A stretch of 64,000 nucleotides of DNA from Gemmatimonadota bacterium (GTDB taxonomy: Bacteria > Gemmatimonadota > Gemmatimonadetes > Gemmatimonadales > GWC2-71-9): NCBI GenBank assembly GCA_003222115.1, contig QHUL01000049.1:1-64000 (forward strand), given 5' to 3'. Of the stretch, positions 28,601-38,345 are shown one piece after another. Position numbers and translations under genes: made by a program. Position 1 is the first letter of the stretch. Every line of letters starts with the position of its first letter. A model generated the notes under the pieces. That model did no database searches. It saw only the letters and a list, made by a program, of their open reading frames with translations, and was not told where the DNA came from.

Positions 28601-29508
28601 ACCGTCGTCAGCTTCCCGAGCAGGTGATCGCGCAGCCCGCTGGCACCGCGGTGCGACACGTTCCGCATTGCCATCCGGCTCGCGAGCCGCAGCGCCTCCT
28701 CGAGCCCGCGGCCGGCGAGCAGCGCGGCCACCACGGTCGCGCCGAAGACGTCGCCGCAGCCGGTGGGATCCCCTTCGAGTACCGCCCCGCCGTCGACCGG
28801 TACCAGGGCGCTGCGGGTCGGGTTCCCCGTGAAGTAGGCCGCCCCCCGCGCTCCCAGCGTGACGCACACGGCGTTGCAGCCCTGCGCCAGCGCCCCCGCG
28901 GCGAGCGCGAGCGGGTCGTCGCCCAGCTGCGCCAACTCCTCCTCGTTCAGCTGCACGTAGTCGAAGCAGCCGAACCAGGCCGGCGCCTGCGGCAAGGGCC
29001 GGGGCACGCGTGTCCCGTCGGGCTCCTTGCCGAGGAAGAGGCTATGCAGGTCGGCGTAGAGGAAGCGTCGGAAGCTGTGTCGCAGCAGCTGCGCGGTCGG
29101 CAGGTCCGTCTCGTAGCCAGAGATGAAGTTCAGGTACAGCGCGTCGAGGTCCGCCACCATCGGCCCGAGCTCGGGCCACGTCCAGGGAGGCACGCCTCCG
29201 GACATCTGCTCGCAGCGGCGCTCCAGCGCGTAGTAGCGCAGCGTCACCCGATTGTTCGGCGTGGGGACTTCGATGAAGCGGGCGCCGGGCGCCACGTGGC
29301 GCAGGGTGCCCAGGAAGGCGTTCGCCCGCCCGGCCAGGTCCCGTCCCACCTTCACCAGCGGCACGATCTGCCACTCGGACGCGAGCGTCGCGTCGAGCGC
29401 GGCGAGGGAATAGGCCACGCCGCCCCACTCCTCCGCGGCAGGCTGGGCGGGATCGCGGCCGTAGATCGTGTCCCACACCATCGACCCCACGACGCCCAGT
29501 CGCTTCAC
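28597..29508 (-). CDS. PfkB-family sugar kinase
   Basis: Ribokinase-like carbohydrate or nucleoside kinase of 303 residues; substrate unknown. The N-terminal substrate-binding GG is in EEWGGVAYSLAAL, and the C-terminal ATP/anion-hole signature is GDPTGCGDVFGATVVAAL, with the catalytic Asp in GCGD. The central segment is FDYVQLNEEELAQL, typical of the family. GTG 29508 overlaps the ROK stop as GTGA. Neighbouring a ROK kinase and a heptosyltransferase, it may provide an activated sugar for surface polysaccharide, as HldE-type kinases do, but this is inference: it is not fused to an adenylyltransferase. Confidence 0.87.
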   Translation of the reverse strand: MKRLGVVGSMVWDTIYGRDPAQPAAEEWGGVAYSLAALDATLASEWQIVPLVKVGRDLAGRANAFLGTLRHVAPGARFIEVPTPNNRVTLRYYALERRCEQMSGGVPPWTWPELGPMVADLDALYLNFISGYETDLPTAQLLRHSFRRFLYADLHSLFLGKEPDGTRVPRPLPQAPAWFGCFDYVQLNEEELAQLGDDPLALAAGALAQGCNAVCVTLGARGAAYFTGNPTRSALVPVDGGAVLEGDPTGCGDVFGATVVAALLAGRGLEEALRLASRMAMRNVSHRGASGLRDHLLGKLTTV

Positions 29509-30470
29509 AGCCGGCCCCACGTGCGCTTGACGAACACCGCGGCCGCGCCGTACACGCCGGCCGTGCCGGTCAGGGCACCGGGCACGATGCGGCACGCGTC
29601 CACGGCCGGCTTGAAGGCGCGTCGCTTCACCTCGCTCCGCAGCGGCACGAACAGGCGGTCGCCGGCGAGGGTCACGCCGCCGCAGATCACGACGACCTCG
29701 GGATTGAACACGTTGACGATGTTCGCCACGCCGGCGCCCAGGACGTGCGCAGTGTCGCGCACGACGTCGAGCGCGTAGGCGTCGCCGTCGTGCGCCGCCT
29801 CGTAGACGACCTGCGCGGTGATGCGCGCGAGCTCGCCCTGCACGTAGCTGGGCAGGGTCGTCTCGGCCCCCGCCTCGATCCCCTCGACCGCGCGGGCGGC
29901 GATCGCGGGCCCCGAGGCGTAGGCCTCGAGGCAGCCATAGTTGCCGCACTTGCAGCGGCGCCCGTTGGAATCGATGGTCATATGGCCGATCTCGCCGGCG
30001 ATGTCGGAGGCGCCGTGATAGATCTCGCCGTGGAGCACGATGCCGCCGCCGATCCCGGTGCCGATCGTGAGGCCGACGACGTGGTTCGCGCCGCGCGCCG
30101 CGCCGCGCCACCATTCGCCGAAGATGGCGCAGTTCGCGTCGTTGTCGAGGGTGGCGGGCAGTCCCAGCGCCTGCACGACGCGGTCCCGCAGCGGGAAATT
30201 GGTCCAGCCGAGGTTCGGGGTGAGCAGCACCACGCCGCGCGCCGTGTCGAGCGGACCCGGCGCGCCGATTCCCACGCCCGCGATCTCCTTGCCGCGGGCC
30301 GCGGCGACCGAGGCGCGGGCGAGCTTCACGATGCGCGCCACGACCGCGTCGGCGCCCTGCTCGGGGAACGTCGGCTCCGACACGAGCCCAACGAGCTCCG
30401 AGCCGTCCTCCGGGACGGTCCCGGCGACGATGTTCGTCCCGCCGATGTCAATCCCGACGACGTAGCGCAC
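29505..30470 (-). CDS. ROK-family sugar kinase (glucokinase-like)
   Basis: Cytoplasmic hexose kinase of 321 residues. The N-terminal phosphate-binding loop is [12 protein letters not shown] (about 6-17), the catalytic Asp lies in LDNDANCAIFGEW, and the ROK metal motif is GHMTIDSNGRRCKCGNYGCLEAY with its His and three Cys. Glucokinase is the most likely activity for this subgroup. No DNA-binding domain is present, so it is a kinase and not a ROK repressor. Its start overlaps the heptosyltransferase gene by 23 bases. Confidence 0.92.
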   Translation of the reverse strand: MRYVVGIDIGGTNIVAGTVPEDGSELVGLVSEPTFPEQGADAVVARIVKLARASVAAARGKEIAGVGIGAPGPLDTARGVVLLTPNLGWTNFPLRDRVVQALGLPATLDNDANCAIFGEWWRGAARGANHVVGLTIGTGIGGGIVLHGEIYHGASDIAGEIGHMTIDSNGRRCKCGNYGCLEAYASGPAIAARAVEGIEAGAETTLPSYVQGELARITAQVVYEAAHDGDAYALDVVRDTAHVLGAGVANIVNVFNPEVVVICGGVTLAGDRLFVPLRSEVKRRAFKPAVDACRIVPGALTGTAGVYGAAAVFVKRTWGRL

Positions 30471-31450
30471 CGGTCTCCTCGATGGCGGCGAGCACGCGAT
30501 CCACGGACAGCTCCCGCATGCACCTGTGGTGGCCCAGCGGGCAGGCCGGCGGGCCGTGGTCGGAGCAGGGGCGGCAGGCGAGCCCCACGAGCCCGACGCT
30601 CACGTCCGTCTCCCGGACCGGGCCGAACCCGAATTCCGGGATCGTCGGCCCGAACACGGCGACGACCGGCGTGCCCATCGCGGTCGCCAGATGCAAGGGC
30701 GCGCTGTCGTTCGTGACGAGCAGCCGCGCGCGTGCGATCAGCACGGCGCACTGACGCAACGTCAGGTGGCCGCAGGCACTGACCGCCCGACCGCCTGACC
30801 GCCCGACCGCCGCCGTGATCTCGGAGGCGAGGTCGGCGTCCTCGGCCCCTCCCACCACGACGATCCCCTCCCGCCGCGCGAGCCGCTCCGCCAGGTCGTG
30901 GTAGTAAGGCCAGCGCTTCGTGCCCCAGATCGATCCCGGCGCGAGCGCCACGAAGCCGCCGGCGAGCCCGCCCGCGGCGCCCAGCCATGCGTCCACCGCC
31001 GCCTCGTCGGCGGGCGTGGGGGAGAGGCGCGGCACGATGCTGTGCGGCGGCTCGCCGGCGAGCGTCAGCAGGCGGTCGCTCTCGTGCCCGCCCGCCGGGC
31101 GGTGCTGCACCTCCGTGTAGAGGAGCGGCCACCCGTCATGGAACCCGACGCGTCGCGGGATGCGGGCGAGCCAGGCCAGCGCGGCGCTGCGGAGCGAGCG
31201 ATGGGGAAGATAGGCGGCTTCGTAGCGCTCGGCCCGCAGCGCGCGCGCCAGAGCGAGGAAGGGGGCCACGCCGCGGTCCCGCCCGCGCTTGTCGTAGGGG
31301 ATCGCGCGCCGCACGCCGGGGTGGGTCTCGATGAGCGGCCGCGCTGCGGGCGTGGTCACGACGTCCACGGGGCCGGTGCGCCGCGCCAGCGCCTCGAGCA
31401 GCGGCGTCGTGAGCACGACGTCGCCCAGGAACGCGGTCTGGATGACGAGG

Positions 31451-31458
<8 letters not shown>
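30448..31458 (-). CDS. waaF: Glycosyltransferase family 9 (ADP-heptose--LPS heptosyltransferase-like)
   Basis: Probably transfers heptose to inner-core LPS at the cytoplasmic face of the inner membrane, 336 residues. It starts with the GT9 opening [19 protein letters not shown]; later motifs are [17 protein letters not shown] and [22 protein letters not shown], the conserved nucleotide-sugar site. The cysteine-rich [19 protein letters not shown] segment near the end is a variation found in some homologues. Residues about 217-226 are encoded by an 8-base tandem repeat (30782-30811). It overlaps lepA by eight bases at its start and the ROK gene at its end. The exact acceptor is unknown. Confidence 0.87.
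30782..30811. repeat. 8-base tandem repeat inside heptosyltransferase gene
   Basis: ACCGCCYG is repeated three times and continued by ACCGCC. It is translated on the minus strand as the Gly/Arg/Val-rich stretch between the GT9 strands. Confidence 0.8.
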
Positions 31459-33250
<1,792 letters not shown>

Positions 33251-33264
33251 TGGCAGCGAAATAT

Positions 33265-33315
33265 AGCTGTCAGCGATCAGCCGTCGGCTGTCAGCTCGGT
33301 CGAAGCTGACAGCTC
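33265..33315. repeat. GCTGTCAGC iterated hairpin between lepA and rho
   Basis: GCTGTCAGCT (33287-33296) pairs with AGCTGACAGC (33304-33313) around a 7-base loop, and another GCTGTCAGC copy lies upstream at about 33266-33274. It fills half of the 103-base divergent gap. Possible roles are leader hairpin or insulator; alternatively it is another iterated-oligomer element. Confidence 0.75.
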
Positions 33316-33353
33316 AGAGCCGATGGCGCAGTGTAGATTATACGAGACCCTCC

Positions 33354-34418
33354 TTGCCACCACTCACCGGCTGGTTCGATCCCGCGCCCAAGGGCGGCTT
33401 CGTCCGCCTCCCGGCGAGCAGCTACCTCCCGGCGAAGGGCGACCCCGCGGTTCGGCTCCCCGGCCTGCGCCGCGGCGACCTCGTCGCGCTGGAGAACGGC
33501 CGCGTGCTGCGCGTGAACGGCGCGCCGCCGGGTCCGGAGCTCGCCCACCGTCCCGAGTTCGCGAACCTCGGTGCCGTGCACCCCTCGCGTCCGCTGCTGC
33601 TCGAGACCCCCGGGGCGTCGGGCCCGCGGACCGCCGAGATCCAGCGCGTGGTGGACCTGGTGTGCCCGTTCGGCTTCGGCCAGCGGGCGCTGATCGTGTC
33701 GCCGCCCAAGGCCGGGAAGACGGTGATGCTGCAGGCCGTGGCCGAGGCGGTGGCCGTGAACTATCCGACGGCGACTCTCCTCATCCTGCTCGTGGACGAG
33801 CGGCCCGAGGAGGTGAGCGAGATGGAAACGTGGGGTCGCGGCGAGGTGATCGCGTCGAGCTTCGACCTCCCGCAGGAGCGCCACGTCGCGGTGGCCGACA
33901 TGGTGTTCGAGCACGCCCGCCGCCAGGTGGAGCTCGGCAAGGACGTCGTGATCGTCCTCGACTCGCTCACGCGGCTCGCGCGCTCGCACAACACGACGGG
34001 GCGGTCGAGCGGACGCACCATGTCGGGCGGCCTCGACGCCAACGCGCTCGCCAAGCCGAAGGGGCTGTTTGGTGCGGCGCGCGCGGTCCCGGAGGGCGGC
34101 TCCCTCACCGTCGTCGCGACCGCGCTCGTGGAGACCGAGAGCCGCATGGACGAGGTGATCTTCGAAGAGTTCAAGGGGACGGGCAACGCCGAGCTGCGGC
34201 TGACGCGCGCGCTGGCCGACCGGCGCATCTACCCGGCGGTGGACATCGCGGCGAGCGGAACCCGGCGGGAGGAGCTGCTGGCGGACCCGGCCACGGTGCA
34301 GGCCAAGCGCGACCTGCGGCGGGGTCTCGTGGGACTGCCGCCGGAGAAAGCGATGGAGACGTTGCTCACTCAGCTGCGGCGGACGAAGACGAACGCGGAG
34401 CTGCTCGCTCCGTCGTAG
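33354..34418 (+). CDS. rho: Transcription termination factor Rho, short form
   Basis: RNA-dependent hexameric helicase ending transcription, 354 residues against about 420 in E. coli. It begins inside the cold-shock RNA-binding region (GGFVRLPASSYLPAKGD). The preceding helix bundle is absent and the RNA-binding domain looks shortened. The ATPase core is intact: PPKAGKTVML Walker A (about 117-126), VDERPEEVSEMETW, VVIVLDSLTRLAR Walker B, the Q/R-loop segment SGGLDANALAKPK, and FEEFKGTGNAEL. The start is TTG 33354; going upstream in frame there is no ATG, GTG or TTG before a stop at 33264. It may be the main Rho or a paralogue. Confidence 0.92.
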   Translation: MPPLTGWFDPAPKGGFVRLPASSYLPAKGDPAVRLPGLRRGDLVALENGRVLRVNGAPPGPELAHRPEFANLGAVHPSRPLLLETPGASGPRTAEIQRVVDLVCPFGFGQRALIVSPPKAGKTVMLQAVAEAVAVNYPTATLLILLVDERPEEVSEMETWGRGEVIASSFDLPQERHVAVADMVFEHARRQVELGKDVVIVLDSLTRLARSHNTTGRSSGRTMSGGLDANALAKPKGLFGAARAVPEGGSLTVVATALVETESRMDEVIFEEFKGTGNAELRLTRALADRRIYPAVDIAASGTRREELLADPATVQAKRDLRRGLVGLPPEKAMETLLTQLRRTKTNAELLAPS

Positions 34419-34424
34419 CGCCCG

Positions 34425-35975
34425 TCAATTGCCCGCCGCCTGCACGATCCTGCGATAGCTCTCCGGGTTCCACTTGGGCCGCTCCGGCGCGTTCGCGATC
34501 TCGAGCCCGAGGTAGAACACGAGCTTGATGATGCGCGCCTCCTTCTCCGCGTCGATCTTCGCGACCTCATCCGACACCTGGTGGTAGTCGGGGTGGGTAC
34601 CGTTGAAGAAGAACAGGATCGGCACGCCTTTGCGGGCGAAGTTGTAGTGGTCCGAGCGGAAGTAGAAGTTCTCCTGCGGCCAGATGTCGTCGATGGGCGT
34701 CATCCGCAGCTCGGGATGCGCGGCGGCGACGCGATTGAGCGTCCGGCCCAGGTCGGAGTGCTCCTTCCCGATCACGGCGATCGTGTCCTTCCAGTTCCGC
34801 CCCACCATGTCGCTGTTCAAGTCGGCGACGATGTTGGAGAGCGGAACCGTGGGGTGCTCCGCGAAGTACTCGCTGCCCCACAGCCCCTTCTCCTCGCCGC
34901 TCACGGTCATGAAGACGAGGGAGCGTTTGGGGCGGGGGGTGAGCCGGGAGAAGGCCTCGGCCGCCTCGATGACGGCCGTGGTCCCGGACGCGTCGTCGTC
35001 CGCGCCGTTGCAGATGGAGTCCGCGCCCACGGCGCGACAAGCGGGGTTGCCCGGCCCCGCGACGCCAATGTGGTCCATGTGCCCCGTAAAGAACACGTAC
35101 TCCTGCTTGAGCTTCGGGTCGCTCCCCTCGAGCACGCCGATGACGTTCGGGGCGGACAGCCGCTCCAGCACGCGCTGCCGGGCGCGGAACGTGACGGTTG
35201 TTTCGGGCAGCCGGCGGCCGGTGCGGGTCTGTTGCAATCGCAGCGCGGCCGGGTCGATGCCCAACGCGCTCGCGGCCGTGGCGTCGCGGATCTCGACGAG
35301 GCCGAACTGCGGGAGCGTATCGCGCGCGGCCTCCCGCCACGCCAGCACGATCGATGGAACCGTGAGGTGCGCGAGCCGGCTCGACCACTGGGCGTCGGGC
35401 CGGTCGGAGATGAGGAGCGCGCCGATCGCGCCGGCCTCCAAGGCGGCCTGCGCGGTCGCGCCATCGAACGGCACGCCCCGGGGCGTGGCCGTGGCGATCA
35501 GCGCGATCCAGGCCCCGCGCACGTCCACGCCGGCGAGCGGGTTCGCGGAATCGGCGGGCCCGGCGAACACCACGACGGGCCCCGCGACCTCGCGCCGGGG
35601 CAGCGGCGCGAACGGCAACAGGTTCACCTCGACCCCGGGTTTCAGCGTCACCGTCGTCCGGCCCGCGATCACGAGAGCGCTCGCGGCCGTGTCGAGCTGC
35701 TCGTGGAGGATGCCGTACCGTTGCAGGAAGCCGCCGCTGTCCCCGCCGGGTCTCAGGCCGACGCGCTTGAACGCGCCGGCGACGTACGCGGCCACCTTCT
35801 CGAGCTCGGGGCTCGGCGTGTTGCGACCGCGCATCGAGTCGTCGGCGAGAATCCCGATGCGGCGATGAACGTCGCCGGGCACGATGGAGCTCACGGCGCG
35901 CTGGACGGAGGCCGGCGTCTGCGCGGCGAGCGCGCCAGGAAGCAACGTGAGCCACACGTAGGAAAGCCGACGCAC
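34425..35975 (-). CDS. Secreted M28 aminopeptidase with PA domain
   Basis: Zinc metallopeptidase of 516 residues exported by a signal peptide ending ALAAQ. A PA-like insert occupies about residues 120-240. The M28 metal ligands are all visible: GHMDHIG (His and Asp), GADDDASGTT (Asp), SGEEKGLWGSE (catalytic Glu and ligand Glu), LNSDMVGR (Asp) and THPDYHQVSDE (His). It starts with GTG 35975 after an AAGGAG site eight bases upstream, which itself is buried in a hairpin at 35980-36004. It follows the DUF4384-like gene by 42 bases. Confidence 0.93.
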   Translation of the reverse strand: MRRLSYVWLTLLPGALAAQTPASVQRAVSSIVPGDVHRRIGILADDSMRGRNTPSPELEKVAAYVAGAFKRVGLRPGGDSGGFLQRYGILHEQLDTAASALVIAGRTTVTLKPGVEVNLLPFAPLPRREVAGPVVVFAGPADSANPLAGVDVRGAWIALIATATPRGVPFDGATAQAALEAGAIGALLISDRPDAQWSSRLAHLTVPSIVLAWREAARDTLPQFGLVEIRDATAASALGIDPAALRLQQTRTGRRLPETTVTFRARQRVLERLSAPNVIGVLEGSDPKLKQEYVFFTGHMDHIGVAGPGNPACRAVGADSICNGADDDASGTTAVIEAAEAFSRLTPRPKRSLVFMTVSGEEKGLWGSEYFAEHPTVPLSNIVADLNSDMVGRNWKDTIAVIGKEHSDLGRTLNRVAAAHPELRMTPIDDIWPQENFYFRSDHYNFARKGVPILFFFNGTHPDYHQVSDEVAKIDAEKEARIIKLVFYLGLEIANAPERPKWNPESYRRIVQAAGN

Positions 35976-35979
35976 GCGA

Positions 35980-36004
35980 CCCTCTCCTTGAGCGAAGGGA
36001 AGGG
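35980..36004 (-). promoter_or_regulatory. Hairpin covering the ribosome-binding site of the M28 gene
   Basis: On the minus strand CCCTTCCCTT pairs with AAGGAGAGGG across a five-base loop (nine of ten positions, one G-U). It sequesters the AAGGAG site used by the GTG at 35975, so translation may depend on upstream translation melting the stem. Confidence 0.5.
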
Positions 36005-36017
36005 GAAAACTAGCGCC

Positions 36018-37289
36018 TCAGGGCTTGCGGCGCCTCAGCTCCGGGTCGCTACGCTGGGGTTTGTCCTTGGGCGCGTCCCGCTTTGGCAGGGCGCGGGGCT
36101 CGCTCCTGGGCGGAGGTGGCGCGGGCTGCGCGCGCGGCGACCGCTCCGGGGCGCGCGATTCGACCTGCGGGCGACTCTCCGGCTGGCCGCGCTCGCGGCG
36201 CGGCGCGCGCACCTCGGGGCTCACCGAGAGGGCGGACCGATCCGGACGCTCCGGCCGATCGCGGCGATCCGCGCGGTCCCGCCGTTCTCCTGCGTCGCCG
36301 CGGTCCGGGGTGCCAGGGTTGTCGGGCCGGTCGGGGCGGTCCGGCCGATCGGGCTGGCGGCGATGCCGGTCGTCGTTGCCGGGCTCGCCCCGACGCTCAC
36401 GCTCGTCTCCCGTCCCGCCCGTGACGTCCGGACGGCGGCGCGGCGGGGGAATGATCCCGATGCCCCCCAGGTCGCGCCCGCTTACGCCGACCTCGCGCCT
36501 GCGATCGTCGTTCGCGGGCCGCTGCGCCACCCGCGTGACGAATACGTCCGTGCGGCTGCGGTCCTTAAAGATGAAGCGCGGCTCGGGCCGGTACGGCCGG
36601 GTGAACACCACGCGGGTGCCGCCGTAATAACGATAGGGGTAGTAGTACGGGTCGTCGAACACGACGATACGGAAACGCACGCACGTGTAGTCGTACACCG
36701 ACCACAAGGGATAGCTCACATAGGTGTGGCAATCGTAGCACAGGAACCGCGGATAGTCGTAGTGGCGGTTGACGTAATACGGCGTGATGTCGTAGTCCCA
36801 ATCGCGAAAGTCGGCCGGCAGGATCCGCTGCGCCAGGTCGGTCAGGGCGACGTACGGATCGCCGTGCACGCGCCCGTCCGCGATGGCGCGATAGTCCCAA
36901 TGGTCGCCCGTTTCGAAGGCGTCGTACACGAACGGGTCGGTCGCGGCGACGGCGAAGATGTAGCCGACGCCGGGGTAGTCGTCGATCGAGAAGGCATCCC
37001 GCTCGTAGCCGCCCTGGATCTCGTACTCACGGCCGCCGCGGGCGAAGTTGTCCTCCCAGGGCTCGAGCGGGAACAGCACCCGCACGCGGCCGTCGGTATC
37101 GACGCGCAGCACGGTCACATAAGCATCGACCTCGCTCCGGAAGAACACGCGAGCGCCCTGACCGCTGGCGTAGGCATCGTCGCCCCGGTTGGTCCAGACT
37201 TCGATGCGGGTGCGAGACGATGCGTCCGGCCACCCGACGGGCTGACCGGAACTCGCGAGCAGGCTGAGCGCTGCCAGTTGTGCCAACAT
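36018..37289 (-). CDS. DUF4384-type secreted protein with disordered Arg/Pro/Asp tail
   Basis: Exported protein of about 423 residues. After a short signal peptide (MLAQLAALSLLASSG) comes a DUF4384-like beta domain (about 28-130) with SGQGARVFFRSEVDAYVTVL and RVRVLFPLEPWEDN, then an aromatic central part rich in Tyr with CYDCHTYV (possible metal or disulfide site). The last ~165 residues are low-complexity, with RPDR repeats and Arg/Pro/Glu. Domain function is unknown; DUF4384 is found in envelope-stress-type proteins. ATG 37289 has GGAGG six bases upstream. It is divergent from the DUF58 gene, with a 171-base gap in which I see no convincing promoter. Confidence 0.72.
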   Translation of the reverse strand: MLAQLAALSLLASSGQPVGWPDASSRTRIEVWTNRGDDAYASGQGARVFFRSEVDAYVTVLRVDTDGRVRVLFPLEPWEDNFARGGREYEIQGGYERDAFSIDDYPGVGYIFAVAATDPFVYDAFETGDHWDYRAIADGRVHGDPYVALTDLAQRILPADFRDWDYDITPYYVNRHYDYPRFLCYDCHTYVSYPLWSVYDYTCVRFRIVVFDDPYYYPYRYYGGTRVVFTRPYRPEPRFIFKDRSRTDVFVTRVAQRPANDDRRREVGVSGRDLGGIGIIPPPRRRPDVTGGTGDERERRGEPGNDDRHRRQPDRPDRPDRPDNPGTPDRGDAGERRDRADRRDRPERPDRSALSVSPEVRAPRRERGQPESRPQVESRAPERSPRAQPAPPPPRSEPRALPKRDAPKDKPQRSDPELRRRKP

Positions 37290-37460
37290 GGTTCCCTCCG
37301 GGGCCGGGAGAGGAGCAGGGGGCATGCCACCCTGGCTGCGGCCGGAGATCGGTTCAACCAGTTGTCGGAGAACAGATTATGCGATGTCGTGCGGCGTATC
37401 ATTCCGCTCCCGGGTGTCCTCTACCCCGGACAATCCGCCGATTATTAGCTTCCGCCACCC

Positions 37461-38345
37461 ATGGTCGACTCCCGACGCCTTGATCTCCTCGATCCCGCGG
37501 AAGTAGCGCGGCTCGGCGGGATCGAGATCGTGGCGCAGGGAGTCGTGGAGGGGTTTCTGGCCGGCATTCATCGCTCGCCCTTCCGGGGGTTCTCAGTCGA
37601 GTTTACGGAACATCGGGCCTACCAGCCCGGCGACGAGCTGCGCTACCTCGATTGGAAGATCCTCGCCCGCGCGGACCGCCTGTTCGTCAAACAGTTCGAG
37701 GAGGAGACGAACCTGCGGGCGATGATCCTGCTCGACGCCAGCCGCTCGATGGCGTGGCGCGGCGACCCGGCGCGCCTGACCAAGCGGGGCTACGCGGACC
37801 GCCTCGTGGCTGCGCTCGCCTTGATCCTGCTGCGGCAGCGCGACGCGACGGGGCTGATGACGTTCGACGAGGCGGTGCGCCAGGTGATCCCCGCGCGCGT
37901 GAAGGCGGGCCAATGGACGAGGCTGGTGCGCGGACTCATCGACACGCCGGACGGCCTGGGAACGGCTGCTGAGACGGCGCTGCGCCAGCTTGCCGGCTTG
38001 CTCGCCCGCCGCGGGCTCGTCGTACTCGTTTCCGATCTCCTCCTGGACCGCGGGCTCGCCCTGACCGCGCTTCGCTACCTGCGGCACCGTGGCCACCAGG
38101 TGATCGTGCTGCACGTGATGGACCCGGCCGAGCTGGAATTGGCGGGGCCGCCCGAGGTGCGCTTCCGCGACCCCGAGAGCGCGGCGAGCGTCGTCGTGCG
38201 CCCCCGCGAGCTCGCCGGGGCCTACGCCGCGACGGTGCGCCGGGAGATCGCGGGGTGGCGCGCCGCCTGCCGGCGGCACGGGGTCGCCTATCATCACATC
38301 CGGACCGACATGCCGTTCGGCATGGCGCTGCGCCTGCTGGCGTGA
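37461..38345 (+). CDS. DUF58/vWA-like protein
   Basis: Soluble 294-residue protein of the DUF58 family, which usually accompanies MoxR ATPases and BatA-type proteins. The DUF58 core YQPGDELRYLDWKILARADRL lies near residues 55-75, followed by a MIDAS-like LLDASRSMAWRG (about 93-104) of the von Willebrand fold. No MoxR gene is adjacent in the window. It overlaps the next gene as GTGA, and the two probably form a membrane/periplasm stress or assembly unit. Confidence 0.9.
   Translation: MVDSRRLDLLDPAEVARLGGIEIVAQGVVEGFLAGIHRSPFRGFSVEFTEHRAYQPGDELRYLDWKILARADRLFVKQFEEETNLRAMILLDASRSMAWRGDPARLTKRGYADRLVAALALILLRQRDATGLMTFDEAVRQVIPARVKAGQWTRLVRGLIDTPDGLGTAAETALRQLAGLLARRGLVVLVSDLLLDRGLALTALRYLRHRGHQVIVLHVMDPAELELAGPPEVRFRDPESAASVVVRPRELAGAYAATVRREIAGWRAACRRHGVAYHHIRTDMPFGMALRLLA

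Noticed and set aside
36301-36360. RPDR repeats in the DUF4384-like protein as a CRISPR-like or VNTR locus
   Set aside because: The repeats are short, degenerate at DNA level and follow the amino-acid bias of a disordered tail.
37290-37460. Promoter in the DUF4384/DUF58 divergent gap
   Set aside because: CATAAT and TTGTCG words occur but with wrong spacing to a partner hexamer.
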